Source of the DNA: Pelagibacteraceae bacterium GOM-A1
GTDB lineage: Bacteria > Pseudomonadota > Alphaproteobacteria > Pelagibacterales > Pelagibacteraceae
Direction: 5' to 3'
Assembly: GCA_001704065.1 (NCBI GenBank)
Contig: LHBX01000073.1
Span: 1-50,446, forward strand
Length of the DNA stretch: 50,446 nucleotides
This document shows, piece after piece, positions 36,702 through 46,367 of the stretch. The notes below the pieces were generated by a model. It did not search any database and was not told the DNA's origin. It was given only the letters and a program-made list of their open reading frames with translations. Position numbers and translations under genes: made by a program. Numbering within the stretch: the first letter of the stretch is position 1; each line of letters opens with the position of its first letter.

Positions 36702-39530
36702 ATGATATTAAAAAGCTTTTTTAAAAATCTTAAAAAAGATTTTAATAATAAAAGTTTTAATGGATTTGAATTTAATTCAAAAAAAATAAAAAAAAATTAT
36801 ATATTTTTTGCGATACAGGGTAGTAAATTTAATGGAAATAATTTCGTAAATGATGCCATTAAAAGAGGAGCTCGAATAGTTGTATCAAATAAATTTAAAA
36901 CTGGAATCAATAAAGGTGTATTATATATAAAGGTAAGCGATCCTAGATTAGCCTTATCAAATTTTGCAAATAAATATTATAATAAAAAACCAAATAATAT
37001 TATTGCTGTAACTGGCACAAATGGTAAATCATCAATAGTCAATTTTTATTATCAGATATTAAAACTTAATAAAAAAAGAGTAGCCTCAATTGGAACTTTA
37101 GGCGTCAAATCGAATAATGTTAGTTTAAAACTTAATAATACAACTGTTGATGCTATTACAATTAATAAATTACTTGCAAATTTAAAGAAAAAAAAAATTG
37201 AAAATGTAATTTTAGAAGCATCAAGTCATGGCCTTCATCAAAAAAGATTACATGGTATTAAATTTAGCACATCTATATTCACTAATTTAAGCAGAGATCA
37301 TTTAGATTATCACAAAAATTATAAAAATTATTTTAATTCAAAATTAATCTTATTTAATGAGTTGACAAATAAAAATGGAAATTTGATATTTGATAATGAT
37401 TTAAAATATTCACAAATCTTTAAAAAAATAGCCAAGAAAAAAAAATTAAATTTATTAAATATTGGTACATCAGACAGTGATTTAAAAACTAATGAAATTA
37501 AAATTTTAAATAACTACCAACATATAAAGTTTACTTTTCAAAATAAGGAATATCAATTTAAAACAAGCCTAATTGGAAAAATACAAATTAAGAATTTGAT
37601 GATGGCTATTGCAGCAGCAATTAAAAGTAATCTAAAAATTGATGATATTGTTAAAAAACTTAAGTATATTAAGCCCGCAAAAGGAAGACTCGAGATAATC
37701 GGAACAACTAAAGATAATTCAATTTTTATTTTAGACTATGCTCATACTCCAGAGGCTCTTAAAACAAGTATTGAAAATATTAAAGAACAATTTGGTTTAA
37801 GAAAAATTAATATTGTATTTGGATGTGGTGGTGAAAGAGATAAAGAAAAAAGACCAATAATGGGCAAAATTGCTAACAAACTATGTAATTATATTTATCT
37901 TACAGACGATAATCCTAGAAATGAAAATCCAAAAAATATCAGAGCAAGTATTAAGAAATCAATTTCACCATCTAAAATGATTGAAATACCATCAAGAAAA
38001 TTAGCTATAAAAAAAGCAATTCTAAATAGTAAGTCTGATGAGGTTTTAATTATTGCAGGAAAAGGGCATGAAAACACCCAAGAATATACTAGGAAAAATA
38101 AATTTTCTGACGAAGACAATATAAGAAAATCAATAATTTTAAAAAATAGATTTTTATTGAATGATTGGAAATTAAATATACTTAAAGAAATTATAAATAA
38201 CAAAAAATTAGATAGAATAAAAAATTTAAAAATTAGCACTAATTCGAAAGAAAAGAATAAAGGTAAAATTTTCCTTGGAATTAAAGGGGAGTCTCTGAAC
38301 GGAAATGATTTTGCAGACGAAGCTCTAAAAAATGGAGCAAAATTAGCAATACTTCAAAATAACAAAAATGATAGTAAAAAAAAGATTAATGTTAAAAGTA
38401 CTCTAGAATTATTAATTAAATTTTCACAAAAAATAAGAATTTCTTCTAATGCATCTCAAGTTGCAATTACAGGATCTTCAGGTAAAACTTCGCTTAAAGA
38501 ATTGTTAGGACAATGTCTTAAAAAAAATTATTCCACAACATTTTCAAAAAATTCATTCAATAATAAATTCGGTTTACCAATTTCATTAACAAATTTAAAT
38601 AAGGATACGACTTATGGAATATTTGAAATTGGAATGGATAAAAAGGGAGAAATAGACTATTTATCAAAAATAATTAAACCAGACATTGGAGTTATTACAA
38701 ATATTAGTTATGCTCACGCCAAAAATTTTAAATCTTTATTGGATATAGCTAAAGCCAAATCAGAGATTATTTTCAATATAAGAAAAAATGGAACAATTGT
38801 ATTGAATAAAGATGATAAATTTTTTGATTTTTTTTCAAGTTTAGCAAATAAAAATAATTTAAATATCATTTCTTTCGGTAAACATAAAAATTCTAATATT
38901 AGATTATATAAATTAAAAAAATCTAAGAATTCTTCTATTATTTATATCAATATATCTTCTAAAATTTATAATTTTAAAATTAATAACAATTTATTACCTT
39001 ATTTAGCTAATATTTTGGCTTCCGTAGCAGTTTGTAAAAGTTTAGATATTACTAGTGAAATAAAAAGTAACTTTTTTTCTAATTATAAAATACCAAGTGG
39101 TAGAGGAAATATAAAAAAATTAACTGTAGGCTCTAAAAAAGTTAACATAATAGATGAAAGTTATAATTCAAATCCATTATCTCTGAGTTTTTCGATTAAG
39201 AAATTTGATAATTTAAAAGTAAATCCAAATAAAAAATTTATGCTACTAGGTGACATGTTAGAATTAGGAAAATTTTCAAAAAAACTTCATATTAAAGCAG
39301 CAAAAGATATCAATAAGGCAAAGTTCAAAAAGTTGTTTGTTTATGGGAATTATATCACAGAAACATTTAACAAAATTAGAACACAAAAAAGAGGAAAAAT
39401 ACTTAAATCAACTAGTGAAATTCTTAATATAATAAAAAATGATTTAAATAATGGTGATTTTTTAATGATAAAGGGCTCAAATTCTACAGGACTTAATCAA
39501 GTAACCAAACAAATTGGATCAAAATCATAA
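36702..39530 (+). CDS. murE-murF: Bifunctional MurE-MurF ligase fusion
   Basis: One open frame of 942 residues encodes two successive Mur ligases. MurE part (1 to about 487): P-loop TGTNGKS at 104-110, DYAHTP, DDNPR at 402-406 (marks meso-diaminopimelate specificity) and KGHE at 454-457. MurF part (about 488-942): P-loop TGSSGKT at 590-596, DESYNSNP, LLGDMLELG and IKGSNSTG. Together they add meso-DAP and then D-Ala-D-Ala to the UDP-MurNAc peptide. The frame is continuous through a short lysine-rich linker. Such fusions are known elsewhere, for example in Bordetella. Confidence 0.96.
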   Translation: MILKSFFKNLKKDFNNKSFNGFEFNSKKIKKNYIFFAIQGSKFNGNNFVNDAIKRGARIVVSNKFKTGINKGVLYIKVSDPRLALSNFANKYYNKKPNNIIAVTGTNGKSSIVNFYYQILKLNKKRVASIGTLGVKSNNVSLKLNNTTVDAITINKLLANLKKKKIENVILEASSHGLHQKRLHGIKFSTSIFTNLSRDHLDYHKNYKNYFNSKLILFNELTNKNGNLIFDNDLKYSQIFKKIAKKKKLNLLNIGTSDSDLKTNEIKILNNYQHIKFTFQNKEYQFKTSLIGKIQIKNLMMAIAAAIKSNLKIDDIVKKLKYIKPAKGRLEIIGTTKDNSIFILDYAHTPEALKTSIENIKEQFGLRKINIVFGCGGERDKEKRPIMGKIANKLCNYIYLTDDNPRNENPKNIRASIKKSISPSKMIEIPSRKLAIKKAILNSKSDEVLIIAGKGHENTQEYTRKNKFSDEDNIRKSIILKNRFLLNDWKLNILKEIINNKKLDRIKNLKISTNSKEKNKGKIFLGIKGESLNGNDFADEALKNGAKLAILQNNKNDSKKKINVKSTLELLIKFSQKIRISSNASQVAITGSSGKTSLKELLGQCLKKNYSTTFSKNSFNNKFGLPISLTNLNKDTTYGIFEIGMDKKGEIDYLSKIIKPDIGVITNISYAHAKNFKSLLDIAKAKSEIIFNIRKNGTIVLNKDDKFFDFFSSLANKNNLNIISFGKHKNSNIRLYKLKKSKNSSIIYINISSKIYNFKINNNLLPYLANILASVAVCKSLDITSEIKSNFFSNYKIPSGRGNIKKLTVGSKKVNIIDESYNSNPLSLSFSIKKFDNLKVNPNKKFMLLGDMLELGKFSKKLHIKAAKDINKAKFKKLFVYGNYITETFNKIRTQKRGKILKSTSEILNIIKNDLNNGDFLMIKGSNSTGLNQVTKQIGSKS

Positions 39531-40615
39531 TGTTGTTTGAACTTTTTTCATTTCTAGTAGATCAATTTAGTTTTTTGAATGTTTTTAAATATTTAACAGT
39601 AAGAACTGGTCTTTCTATGTTTACAGCTATGTTTGTTGTTTTTTTAGTTGGAAACCCATTAATTAATTTTTTTTCTTCAAAACAGATTCATAATCCAATT
39701 AGAGAAGATGGACCTAGCGATCATATAATTAGAAAAATTGGAACGCCTACAATGGGAGGACTAATAATATTACTAGGTGTTTTTTCAGGAGTATTGCTAT
39801 GGGGTGACTTATCAAATCCATACAATTGGTTTTTAATATTTATTGCAGCTTCTTTTGGATTATTGGGAGCTTATGATGATTATAAAAAAATAAAGTTAAA
39901 AAGTTCGAATGGAATTTCTTCTAAACTAAAGTTCTCTCTACAAATTATTTTAGCTTTGATTGGTATATTAATACTTTCTATCACAAGTAATTCTGATCAA
40001 ATAAACAATCTATATTTTCCTTTTTTCAAAAACTTAGTAATCAATCTTGGCTGGTTTTTTATACCTTTTTATATGTTCATATTAGTTGGAGCTTCAAATG
40101 CAGTTAATTTAACAGATGGTTTAGACGGATTAGCAACAGTTCCTGTTATGTTAGTTGCCGCTTGTTTTGCATTTATTAGTTACGTCTCTGGTAACATAAT
40201 TTTTTCTGATTATCTTCAGATCGCATATATAGAGGGTGTAGGAGAAGCTTCTATTTTTTGTGGATCAATAATTGGGGCTTGTTTAGGTTTTTTATGGTTT
40301 AATGCACCACCGGCAAAAATTTTTATGGGAGACACTGGATCTTTATCATTAGGTGGCTCGCTGGGAGCGGTTGGTATAATAACTAAGCACGAAATTGTGT
40401 TAGCAATAACAGGCGGATTGTTTGTTTTAGAAGCTGTTTCTGTAATAGTTCAAGTTATTTCCTATAAATTAACAGGTAAAAGAATATTTAAAATGGCTCC
40501 AATACACCATCATTTTGAAAAAAAAGGATGGCCAGAGTCAACTGTTGTAATTAGATTTTGGATAATTTCTATTATTCTAGCGATGATTGGATTAGCAACT
40601 TTGAAACTTAGATAA
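39530..40615 (+). CDS. mraY: Phospho-N-acetylmuramoyl-pentapeptide transferase
   Basis: Multi-pass inner-membrane enzyme that makes lipid I from UDP-MurNAc-pentapeptide and undecaprenyl phosphate. The 361 residues contain about ten hydrophobic segments and the polyprenyl-phosphate transferase motifs: GTPTMGGLII, AYDDYKKI (Asp pair), NAVNLTDGLDGLA, FMGDTGSLSLGG and APIHHHFEKKGWPE. It overlaps the murE-murF stop by one base (TAATG), and murD starts in the same way at its end. Confidence 0.97.
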   Translation: MLFELFSFLVDQFSFLNVFKYLTVRTGLSMFTAMFVVFLVGNPLINFFSSKQIHNPIREDGPSDHIIRKIGTPTMGGLIILLGVFSGVLLWGDLSNPYNWFLIFIAASFGLLGAYDDYKKIKLKSSNGISSKLKFSLQIILALIGILILSITSNSDQINNLYFPFFKNLVINLGWFFIPFYMFILVGASNAVNLTDGLDGLATVPVMLVAACFAFISYVSGNIIFSDYLQIAYIEGVGEASIFCGSIIGACLGFLWFNAPPAKIFMGDTGSLSLGGSLGAVGIITKHEIVLAITGGLFVLEAVSVIVQVISYKLTGKRIFKMAPIHHHFEKKGWPESTVVIRFWIISIILAMIGLATLKLR

Positions 40616-41901
40616 TGAAATTAAAAAATGAAACGTTAAGTAAAAATTTTTTAATTTATGGTTTTGGAAAATCTGGAATTTCATCATTAAAATATCTAAA
40701 AAAGAAAAATAGGTGTTTTATTTTCGATGATGATAAGAAAAAAATTAAAAATAAATATAAAAAATTTTTTATTTCTAAATCAAAATTACTAACTAATAAT
40801 TTTGATTATATAGTTATAAGTCCCGGTATTAATATAAATAGATGCCAGTTATCAAATTATTTAAAAAAGAACCAAAAAAAAGTTATTACGGATTTTGATA
40901 TTTTTTATAAATTTAACCCTGAAGTTTTAACAATTACGATTACTGGCACGAACGGAAAGTCAACTACAAGTAAGTTGCTTTATGATATTTTAAAGAAACA
41001 CCATTATGATACCAGGCTAACCGGAAATATTGGAAATCCTATTTTAGAGGAAAAAAGAGTTACCAAAAATACTATCTTTGTTATTGAGGCTTCTTCTTAT
41101 CAGCTGGCTTATAGTAAATATTTCAAATCAAAATTTTCTATAATCATTAATATTTCCCCAGATCATTTAGAAAGGCATAATACAATGAAAAATTATGTAT
41201 TATCAAAATTAAAATGTGTAATAAGACAAAACGAAAATGATGTAGCAATAATAACAAACACTAATTTATTGAAAGACTTATTAAAACAAAAATTAAAATC
41301 TAAAATAATATATGTAAGAAAAAATAAGTATGCATATTTAAAAAATAAATTAAGTAATGATAATTTTAAAAATTCAACAAATTTTCAAAATTTAAATTTT
41401 TTATTTGAGCTATCGAAACATATGAAACTTAATTTAAAAACTGTAATAAAAACTATCAATAAATTTAAACCTTTGAAATTTAGACAGGAAGTGATCCATC
41501 AATCAAAATATTTAAAAATAATAAACGACTCTAAGTCAACAACATTATCTTCTACTGTTCCATTTTTAGAATCTAATGAAAAAATTTTATGGATCTTGGG
41601 AGGATTATTTAAAAAGGGTGATAAATTTAATTTAAATAAAAAGTATTTTAAAAATTTAGAAGCATATATTTACGGAAAAGATAGACAAGTTTTCTTCAAA
41701 CTATTTAAAAATAAAATTAAAGTTAATCTATCAAAAGATCTGAGAAATACTCTTAAATTAATTCCAAACCTTAAGGATACAAAAACAAAAGTTACAGTTT
41801 TATTTAGCCCATCGGCCGCATCATTTGATCAATACAAAAATTTTGAAGAAAGAGGTAGACAATTCAATATGTTAATTAAAAGATATTTACCAATTGAATG
41901 A
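40615..41901 (+). CDS. murD: UDP-N-acetylmuramoylalanine-D-glutamate ligase
   Basis: Adds D-Glu to UDP-MurNAc-L-Ala. The 428 residues show the N-terminal Rossmann region (FLIYGFGKSGISSLKYL), the ATP P-loop TITGTNGKSTTSKLL, TGNIGNPI, the ligase landmark IEASSYQLAYSKYF, ISPDHLERHNTMKNY and NDSKSTT. One-base overlap with mraY (TAATG) and 4-bp overlap with ftsW (ATGA). Lysine- and asparagine-rich, like its neighbours; no unusual feature. Confidence 0.96.
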   Translation: MKLKNETLSKNFLIYGFGKSGISSLKYLKKKNRCFIFDDDKKKIKNKYKKFFISKSKLLTNNFDYIVISPGININRCQLSNYLKKNQKKVITDFDIFYKFNPEVLTITITGTNGKSTTSKLLYDILKKHHYDTRLTGNIGNPILEEKRVTKNTIFVIEASSYQLAYSKYFKSKFSIIINISPDHLERHNTMKNYVLSKLKCVIRQNENDVAIITNTNLLKDLLKQKLKSKIIYVRKNKYAYLKNKLSNDNFKNSTNFQNLNFLFELSKHMKLNLKTVIKTINKFKPLKFRQEVIHQSKYLKIINDSKSTTLSSTVPFLESNEKILWILGGLFKKGDKFNLNKKYFKNLEAYIYGKDRQVFFKLFKNKIKVNLSKDLRNTLKLIPNLKDTKTKVTVLFSPSAASFDQYKNFEERGRQFNMLIKRYLPIE

Positions 41902-43007
41902 ATAAATATTTTGATACATTTTATGATTGGTGGAAAAACATCGATAAAACAATTTTTTTGATAATAACTCTATTATTTTCACTAGGATTGTTCTTTTCTT
42001 TAGTTTCAACTTCAATAATTGCATCAGATAAATTAAACACAAATTCTTACTATTTTTTTTTAAAACATTTAATTTTTGTTTTAATAGGAATATTTTTAAT
42101 TTTATTTTTATCTCTTCTAGATCAAAAAGTTTTAATTAGGTTATCAGTCGTATTATTTGTTATCACATTTATAAGTTTATTCTTAGTTCCCTTAATAGGA
42201 GTAGAGGTCAAAGGGTCAAAGAGATGGTTAGATATTGGCTCATTACCTAGGTTTCAACCTATTGAAACTTTAAAACCTTTTTTTGTTATTGTTATTTCAC
42301 TAATAATCTCATTAGAAAAAAAAAACCTTTATATAAAATATCTCTTGAGTTCAGTCATTTTAGTGCCAATTATAATTTTACTTTTATCTCAACCAGACTT
42401 AGGACAAACATTATTAATAATCTCTGTTTGGCTTGCTATTATTTTTGTCTCAGGAATAAATTTATTACTTTTTGCAATCTCATTATTAGCTGTGAGTTCA
42501 TTAACACTATTTTTAGTTTTTTTGGTACCAAAATTTGAATACATAAGAATAAGATTAATGTCATTTTTAGACAATTCTAGCGGCAATAATTACCAGGCTG
42601 ATAAAGCAAGCGATGCAATATCCAGTGGAAGTTTTTTTGGAAAAGGAATAGGTGAAGGAACTTTAAATTCAAGAATACCAGAAGCACATACAGATTATAT
42701 AATTTCTGTAATTGCAGAAGAATTTGGAGTAATTATTTTATTAGGTATAATATTACTTTATTTAGTCTTATCTTATAGAGTTTTAAAAAAAATAAATTTT
42801 ACAAAAAATAATAATTTTAAACTTATATTAGTTGGAAGTATTTCAATAATACTATTACAAACTTTCATTCATATTGGTGTAAATATAAGAATGCTTCCTA
42901 CTACAGGCATGACTATGCCATTTATTAGTTATGGTGGTTCTTCAATAGTTGGAACATCAATCTTAACTGGAATAATATTAAATTTGACTAAGAGAAAATT
43001 AAATTAG
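41898..43007 (+). CDS. ftsW: Peptidoglycan glycosyltransferase FtsW (SEDS)
   Basis: SEDS polymerase that builds septal glycan strands with FtsI. The 369 residues have about ten membrane helices. Conserved SEDS stretches: GSKRWLDIGSLPRFQPIE, a long loop with NNYQADKASDAISSGSFFGKG and EAHTDYIISVIAEEFG (Asp is the catalytic residue in SEDS proteins), and PTTGMTMPFISYGGSS near the end. RodA is the paralogue, but position in the dcw cluster marks this as FtsW. Confidence 0.95.
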   Translation: MNKYFDTFYDWWKNIDKTIFLIITLLFSLGLFFSLVSTSIIASDKLNTNSYYFFLKHLIFVLIGIFLILFLSLLDQKVLIRLSVVLFVITFISLFLVPLIGVEVKGSKRWLDIGSLPRFQPIETLKPFFVIVISLIISLEKKNLYIKYLLSSVILVPIIILLLSQPDLGQTLLIISVWLAIIFVSGINLLLFAISLLAVSSLTLFLVFLVPKFEYIRIRLMSFLDNSSGNNYQADKASDAISSGSFFGKGIGEGTLNSRIPEAHTDYIISVIAEEFGVIILLGIILLYLVLSYRVLKKINFTKNNNFKLILVGSISIILLQTFIHIGVNIRMLPTTGMTMPFISYGGSSIVGTSILTGIILNLTKRKLN

Positions 43008-43008
43008 T

Positions 43009-44085
43009 ATGAAAAATATACTTATAGTAACAGGAGGTTCTGGTGGCCACGTAATACCATCTACTTCTTTGTTTGAACATTTGAAAAATAAATTTTCTGT
43101 AAAAATGGTATCTGATGTGAGAGGAAGTAAATATATAAATACTGAAAAATTTAAATATGAATTAATAGATGTACCTAATTTATTTTTAAAACCTTATTTA
43201 CTTCCAATAAATATTTTTAAATATTTTCTAAACGTTTTTCAATCTATTAGATTTTTAAAAAATAATAAGACAAATATCGTGATTAGTACTGGTGGGTACA
43301 TGACATTTCCATTTTGTTTAGCTGCATTTATATTACAAAAAAAAGTTTTCTTGTTTGAGCCAAATAGTGTTTTAGGTAGATCTAACCGCTTTGCTTTGAA
43401 ATTTTCAACAAAAATAATTTGTTACGATGAAAATTTAAGAAACTACCCAATAAAATACAATTCTAAAAAAGTTATAGTCAAACCTATTTTAAAAAAAGAA
43501 ATATATAACTTAGAAAAAAATACAATTAATTTAAAAAAGGAAATAAAAAAAATTCTTATTATCGGTGGCAGCCAGGGTGCATCGTTTTTTGATGAAAATA
43601 TTACTGAATTAATTATCGAAATCTCAAAAAAACGAAATTTCGAAGTTATACAACAAATATCAAATAATAATAATTTATCTTCCATAAAAAATAAATATGA
43701 CAAATCAAATATAAACTACAAATTTATTGAATTTACCAATGATAGTCATGAACTCTACAATGGTATAGATCTAGCAATTACTAGAGGTGGCGCAAGTACA
43801 TTAAGCGAACTTTCATTCTTAAATATACCGTTTATTTCAATACCTCTCCCGTCTGCAAGAGACAATCACCAATTTTATAATTCAAAATTTTACTATAAAA
43901 AAAATTGTTGTTGGTTAATAAATCAAAAGGAATTTGAATTTAAAAAATTTTCAGAAATGATATTTGAAATATTTAATGATTATCAAAATTACAACGAAAA
44001 ATTTAAAAATCTTGCGGAAATTACTAAAAAAAATACTTGGAATAATATAAATAATAAGATTATAGAAATTATAGATGAAAATTAA
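43009..44085 (+). CDS. murG: UDP-GlcNAc: lipid I GlcNAc transferase MurG
   Basis: Peripheral membrane GT-B glycosyltransferase converting lipid I to lipid II. The 358 residues include the N-terminal glycine-rich loop TGGSGGHVIPS, STGGYMTFPF, the second glycine loop IIGGSQGASFFDE and the UDP-GlcNAc pocket TRGGASTLSELSFLNIPFISIPLP. One base separates it from the ftsW stop; it overlaps murC by 11 bp. Fits family length. Confidence 0.96.
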   Translation: MKNILIVTGGSGGHVIPSTSLFEHLKNKFSVKMVSDVRGSKYINTEKFKYELIDVPNLFLKPYLLPINIFKYFLNVFQSIRFLKNNKTNIVISTGGYMTFPFCLAAFILQKKVFLFEPNSVLGRSNRFALKFSTKIICYDENLRNYPIKYNSKKVIVKPILKKEIYNLEKNTINLKKEIKKILIIGGSQGASFFDENITELIIEISKKRNFEVIQQISNNNNLSSIKNKYDKSNINYKFIEFTNDSHELYNGIDLAITRGGASTLSELSFLNIPFISIPLPSARDNHQFYNSKFYYKKNCCWLINQKEFEFKKFSEMIFEIFNDYQNYNEKFKNLAEITKKNTWNNINNKIIEIIDEN

Positions 44086-45457
44086 TATTGGAAAAACTGA
44101 ACTAATTCATTTTGTTGGAATTGGTGGCATTGGTATGAGTGGTTTAGCATTAATAATGGATAGTTTAGGGTTTAAAATACAAGGAAGTGACAAATCGGAT
44201 AATAAAAATCTTAATTTACTAAGAAAAAGAAAAATTCAAATTCATTTAAATCATAATAAGCAAAATATAAAAAATTGCACCGTATTAGTAGTTTCGTCAG
44301 CTATAAAAAAATCAAATCCAGAATATAGGCATGCTAAAAAATTAAACTTACCGATATATAAGAGAGGAGAATTGTTAGGTCATATAGTTTCTTTAATGAA
44401 AAATATTGTTGTGACAGGATCACACGGCAAAACAACTACAACATCAATTTTGTCAAACATTATGAACTACGCAAAATTAGATCCCACAATAATCAACGGA
44501 GGTGTTTTGAATTCAATAGGAAGTTCGGCAAAATTAGGAAAAAGCGACTGGAGTTTAGTTGAATCAGATGAATCAGATGGAAGTTTTCTTCAAATACCTT
44601 TTAATTATTCAATAATAACTAACATTGACAATGAACACTTGGATTATTACAGAACTATGAAAAATTTAAAAAATAAATTCATAGAATTTATTGATAAAAC
44701 ACCTTCTTTCGGAAAGGCTTTTCTGTGTTTAGATGACAAAAATGTAAAAAATATTTTACCAAAAATTAAAAATAACAATTACTATACATTTGGTTTAAAT
44801 AAGAAATCAAATTTTCATATTTTCAATATAATTCAGAATAAAGATTATTCAAAATTTAATATTAAAATAAAAATACCGGGCAAAACAAAAATTATAAAAA
44901 ATATTTCAATACCTTTGTTAGGTTTGCATAATATAAAAAATGCAACATCTGCATTGGCAGTAGCTTTTTCAATTGGTGTATCAAATAAAGTAATTAAATT
45001 AGGTCTCAAAAACTTTAATGGAGTCCAGAGAAGATTTAATTTCTTATTTGAAATTAATAAAGTGCCATTTTTCGATGACTACGCTCATCATCCAACTGAA
45101 ATTTCATCAGTATTAGATGGTGTCAGTAAAGTATATAATAAAGAGGAAATAGTTTGTATTTTTCAACCACATAGAATTTCAAGAGTAAAAAATTTAAAAA
45201 TTGAATTTTCTAAATGTTTTAAAAATGCAAACACAGTTTTACTTTGTCCAATTTATAAGGCTAGTGAAACTATAAAGTTAGGATTCTCATATACTTCGTT
45301 TGCAAAATTAATTGCAAAAAATTCTAAAGTTAATTTGATAATGCTTAAAAATGAAATAGATTTAAAAAAAATTACTAAAAACATTGCCTTTGGAAATAAA
45401 ATTTTTATTGCTATGGGCGCAGGATCTATAACAAATTGGGTAAGAAATCTTAATTGA
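44075..45457 (+). CDS. murC: UDP-N-acetylmuramate-L-alanine ligase
   Basis: First Mur ligase, adding L-Ala to UDP-MurNAc. The 460 residues begin FVGIGGIGMSGLALIM (UDP-binding Rossmann loop) and contain GSDKSDN, the P-loop VTGSHGKTTTTSIL, VESDESDGSFL, ITNIDNEHLDYY and FFDDYAHHPTEI. Overlaps murG by 11 bp and ends 1 bp before murB. All ligase motifs look intact. Confidence 0.97.
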   Translation: MKINIGKTELIHFVGIGGIGMSGLALIMDSLGFKIQGSDKSDNKNLNLLRKRKIQIHLNHNKQNIKNCTVLVVSSAIKKSNPEYRHAKKLNLPIYKRGELLGHIVSLMKNIVVTGSHGKTTTTSILSNIMNYAKLDPTIINGGVLNSIGSSAKLGKSDWSLVESDESDGSFLQIPFNYSIITNIDNEHLDYYRTMKNLKNKFIEFIDKTPSFGKAFLCLDDKNVKNILPKIKNNNYYTFGLNKKSNFHIFNIIQNKDYSKFNIKIKIPGKTKIIKNISIPLLGLHNIKNATSALAVAFSIGVSNKVIKLGLKNFNGVQRRFNFLFEINKVPFFDDYAHHPTEISSVLDGVSKVYNKEEIVCIFQPHRISRVKNLKIEFSKCFKNANTVLLCPIYKASETIKLGFSYTSFAKLIAKNSKVNLIMLKNEIDLKKITKNIAFGNKIFIAMGAGSITNWVRNLN

Positions 45458-45458
45458 T

Positions 45459-46367
45459 ATGGAATTAAAAGATATTGAAGATTTTAAAAATAAATATAAC
45501 GCAGATCTGTTTTTTAATACTGATATCAAAAAATTCAATTGGTTTAATATAGGAGGCAAATCAAAAATATTTTTTAAACCAAAAAATTTAATAGAATTAA
45601 AAGAATTCCTAAAACTATATAATAATAGAGGAAAAATGTTTATATTAGGAATGGGTTCAAATGTGTTATTTAAAGATAATACTTATGAAGGGGTAATAAT
45701 CAAACTTAGCCACAATTTTAGTACATTATCAAAATTAAAACCAGACACAATAATAGCAGGCTCAGCTTGCTCACAAAAAAAACTTTCAGAATTTGCACTA
45801 GAGAATGGAATAAGTGGTTTTGAATTTATGTACTGTATTCCTGGTTCGGTTGGAGGGGGTCTTCAAATGAATTCTGGATGTTTTGGGACAGAGTTTAAAG
45901 ATAAATTAATCTCTCTACAATGTATTGATACAAAGGGAAATATAAAAGTTATCCCATCTAACAAAATTAAATTTCATTATAGAAAAATAGAATTAAACGA
46001 AAATTTAATTTTTTTAAGTGCTACTTTTAAAGGTGATTTATTAAGTAAAAATAAAATAAAAAATTTGATGGAAGAATTCGCGATAAAAAAAAATAATTCT
46101 CAACCCTCAAAAATTAAGACTGGGGGTAGTACTTTTAAAAACCCAATTGATCAAACAACAAAAAAGGCTTGGGAACTAATAAAAGAATCAGTTCCAGAAA
46201 ATATAAATTTTGGAGATGCCAGTATATCAAAAAAACACTCAAATTTTTTTATTAATAAAAAAAATGCGTCATTTGAAGAAATGAAATCTTTAATAAATTT
46301 TGTAAAAAAAAATGTTAAAGATAAAACTGGGATTAATATTAATTTAGAAATCAAAATTATAGAATAA
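45459..46367 (+). CDS. murB: UDP-N-acetylenolpyruvoylglucosamine reductase
   Basis: FAD enzyme that reduces UDP-GlcNAc-enolpyruvate to UDP-MurNAc with NADPH. The 302 residues carry NWFNIGGKSKIFFKP at the N-terminus, GMGSNVLFKD for FAD binding, IPGSVGGGLQMNSGCFG, and the active-site region KTGGSTFKNP with the catalytic Ser, followed by KKHSNFFIN. A type II-like, short enzyme. It ends in a one-base overlap with ddl (TAATG). Confidence 0.96.
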   Translation: MELKDIEDFKNKYNADLFFNTDIKKFNWFNIGGKSKIFFKPKNLIELKEFLKLYNNRGKMFILGMGSNVLFKDNTYEGVIIKLSHNFSTLSKLKPDTIIAGSACSQKKLSEFALENGISGFEFMYCIPGSVGGGLQMNSGCFGTEFKDKLISLQCIDTKGNIKVIPSNKIKFHYRKIELNENLIFLSATFKGDLLSKNKIKNLMEEFAIKKNNSQPSKIKTGGSTFKNPIDQTTKKAWELIKESVPENINFGDASISKKHSNFFINKKNASFEEMKSLINFVKKNVKDKTGININLEIKIIE

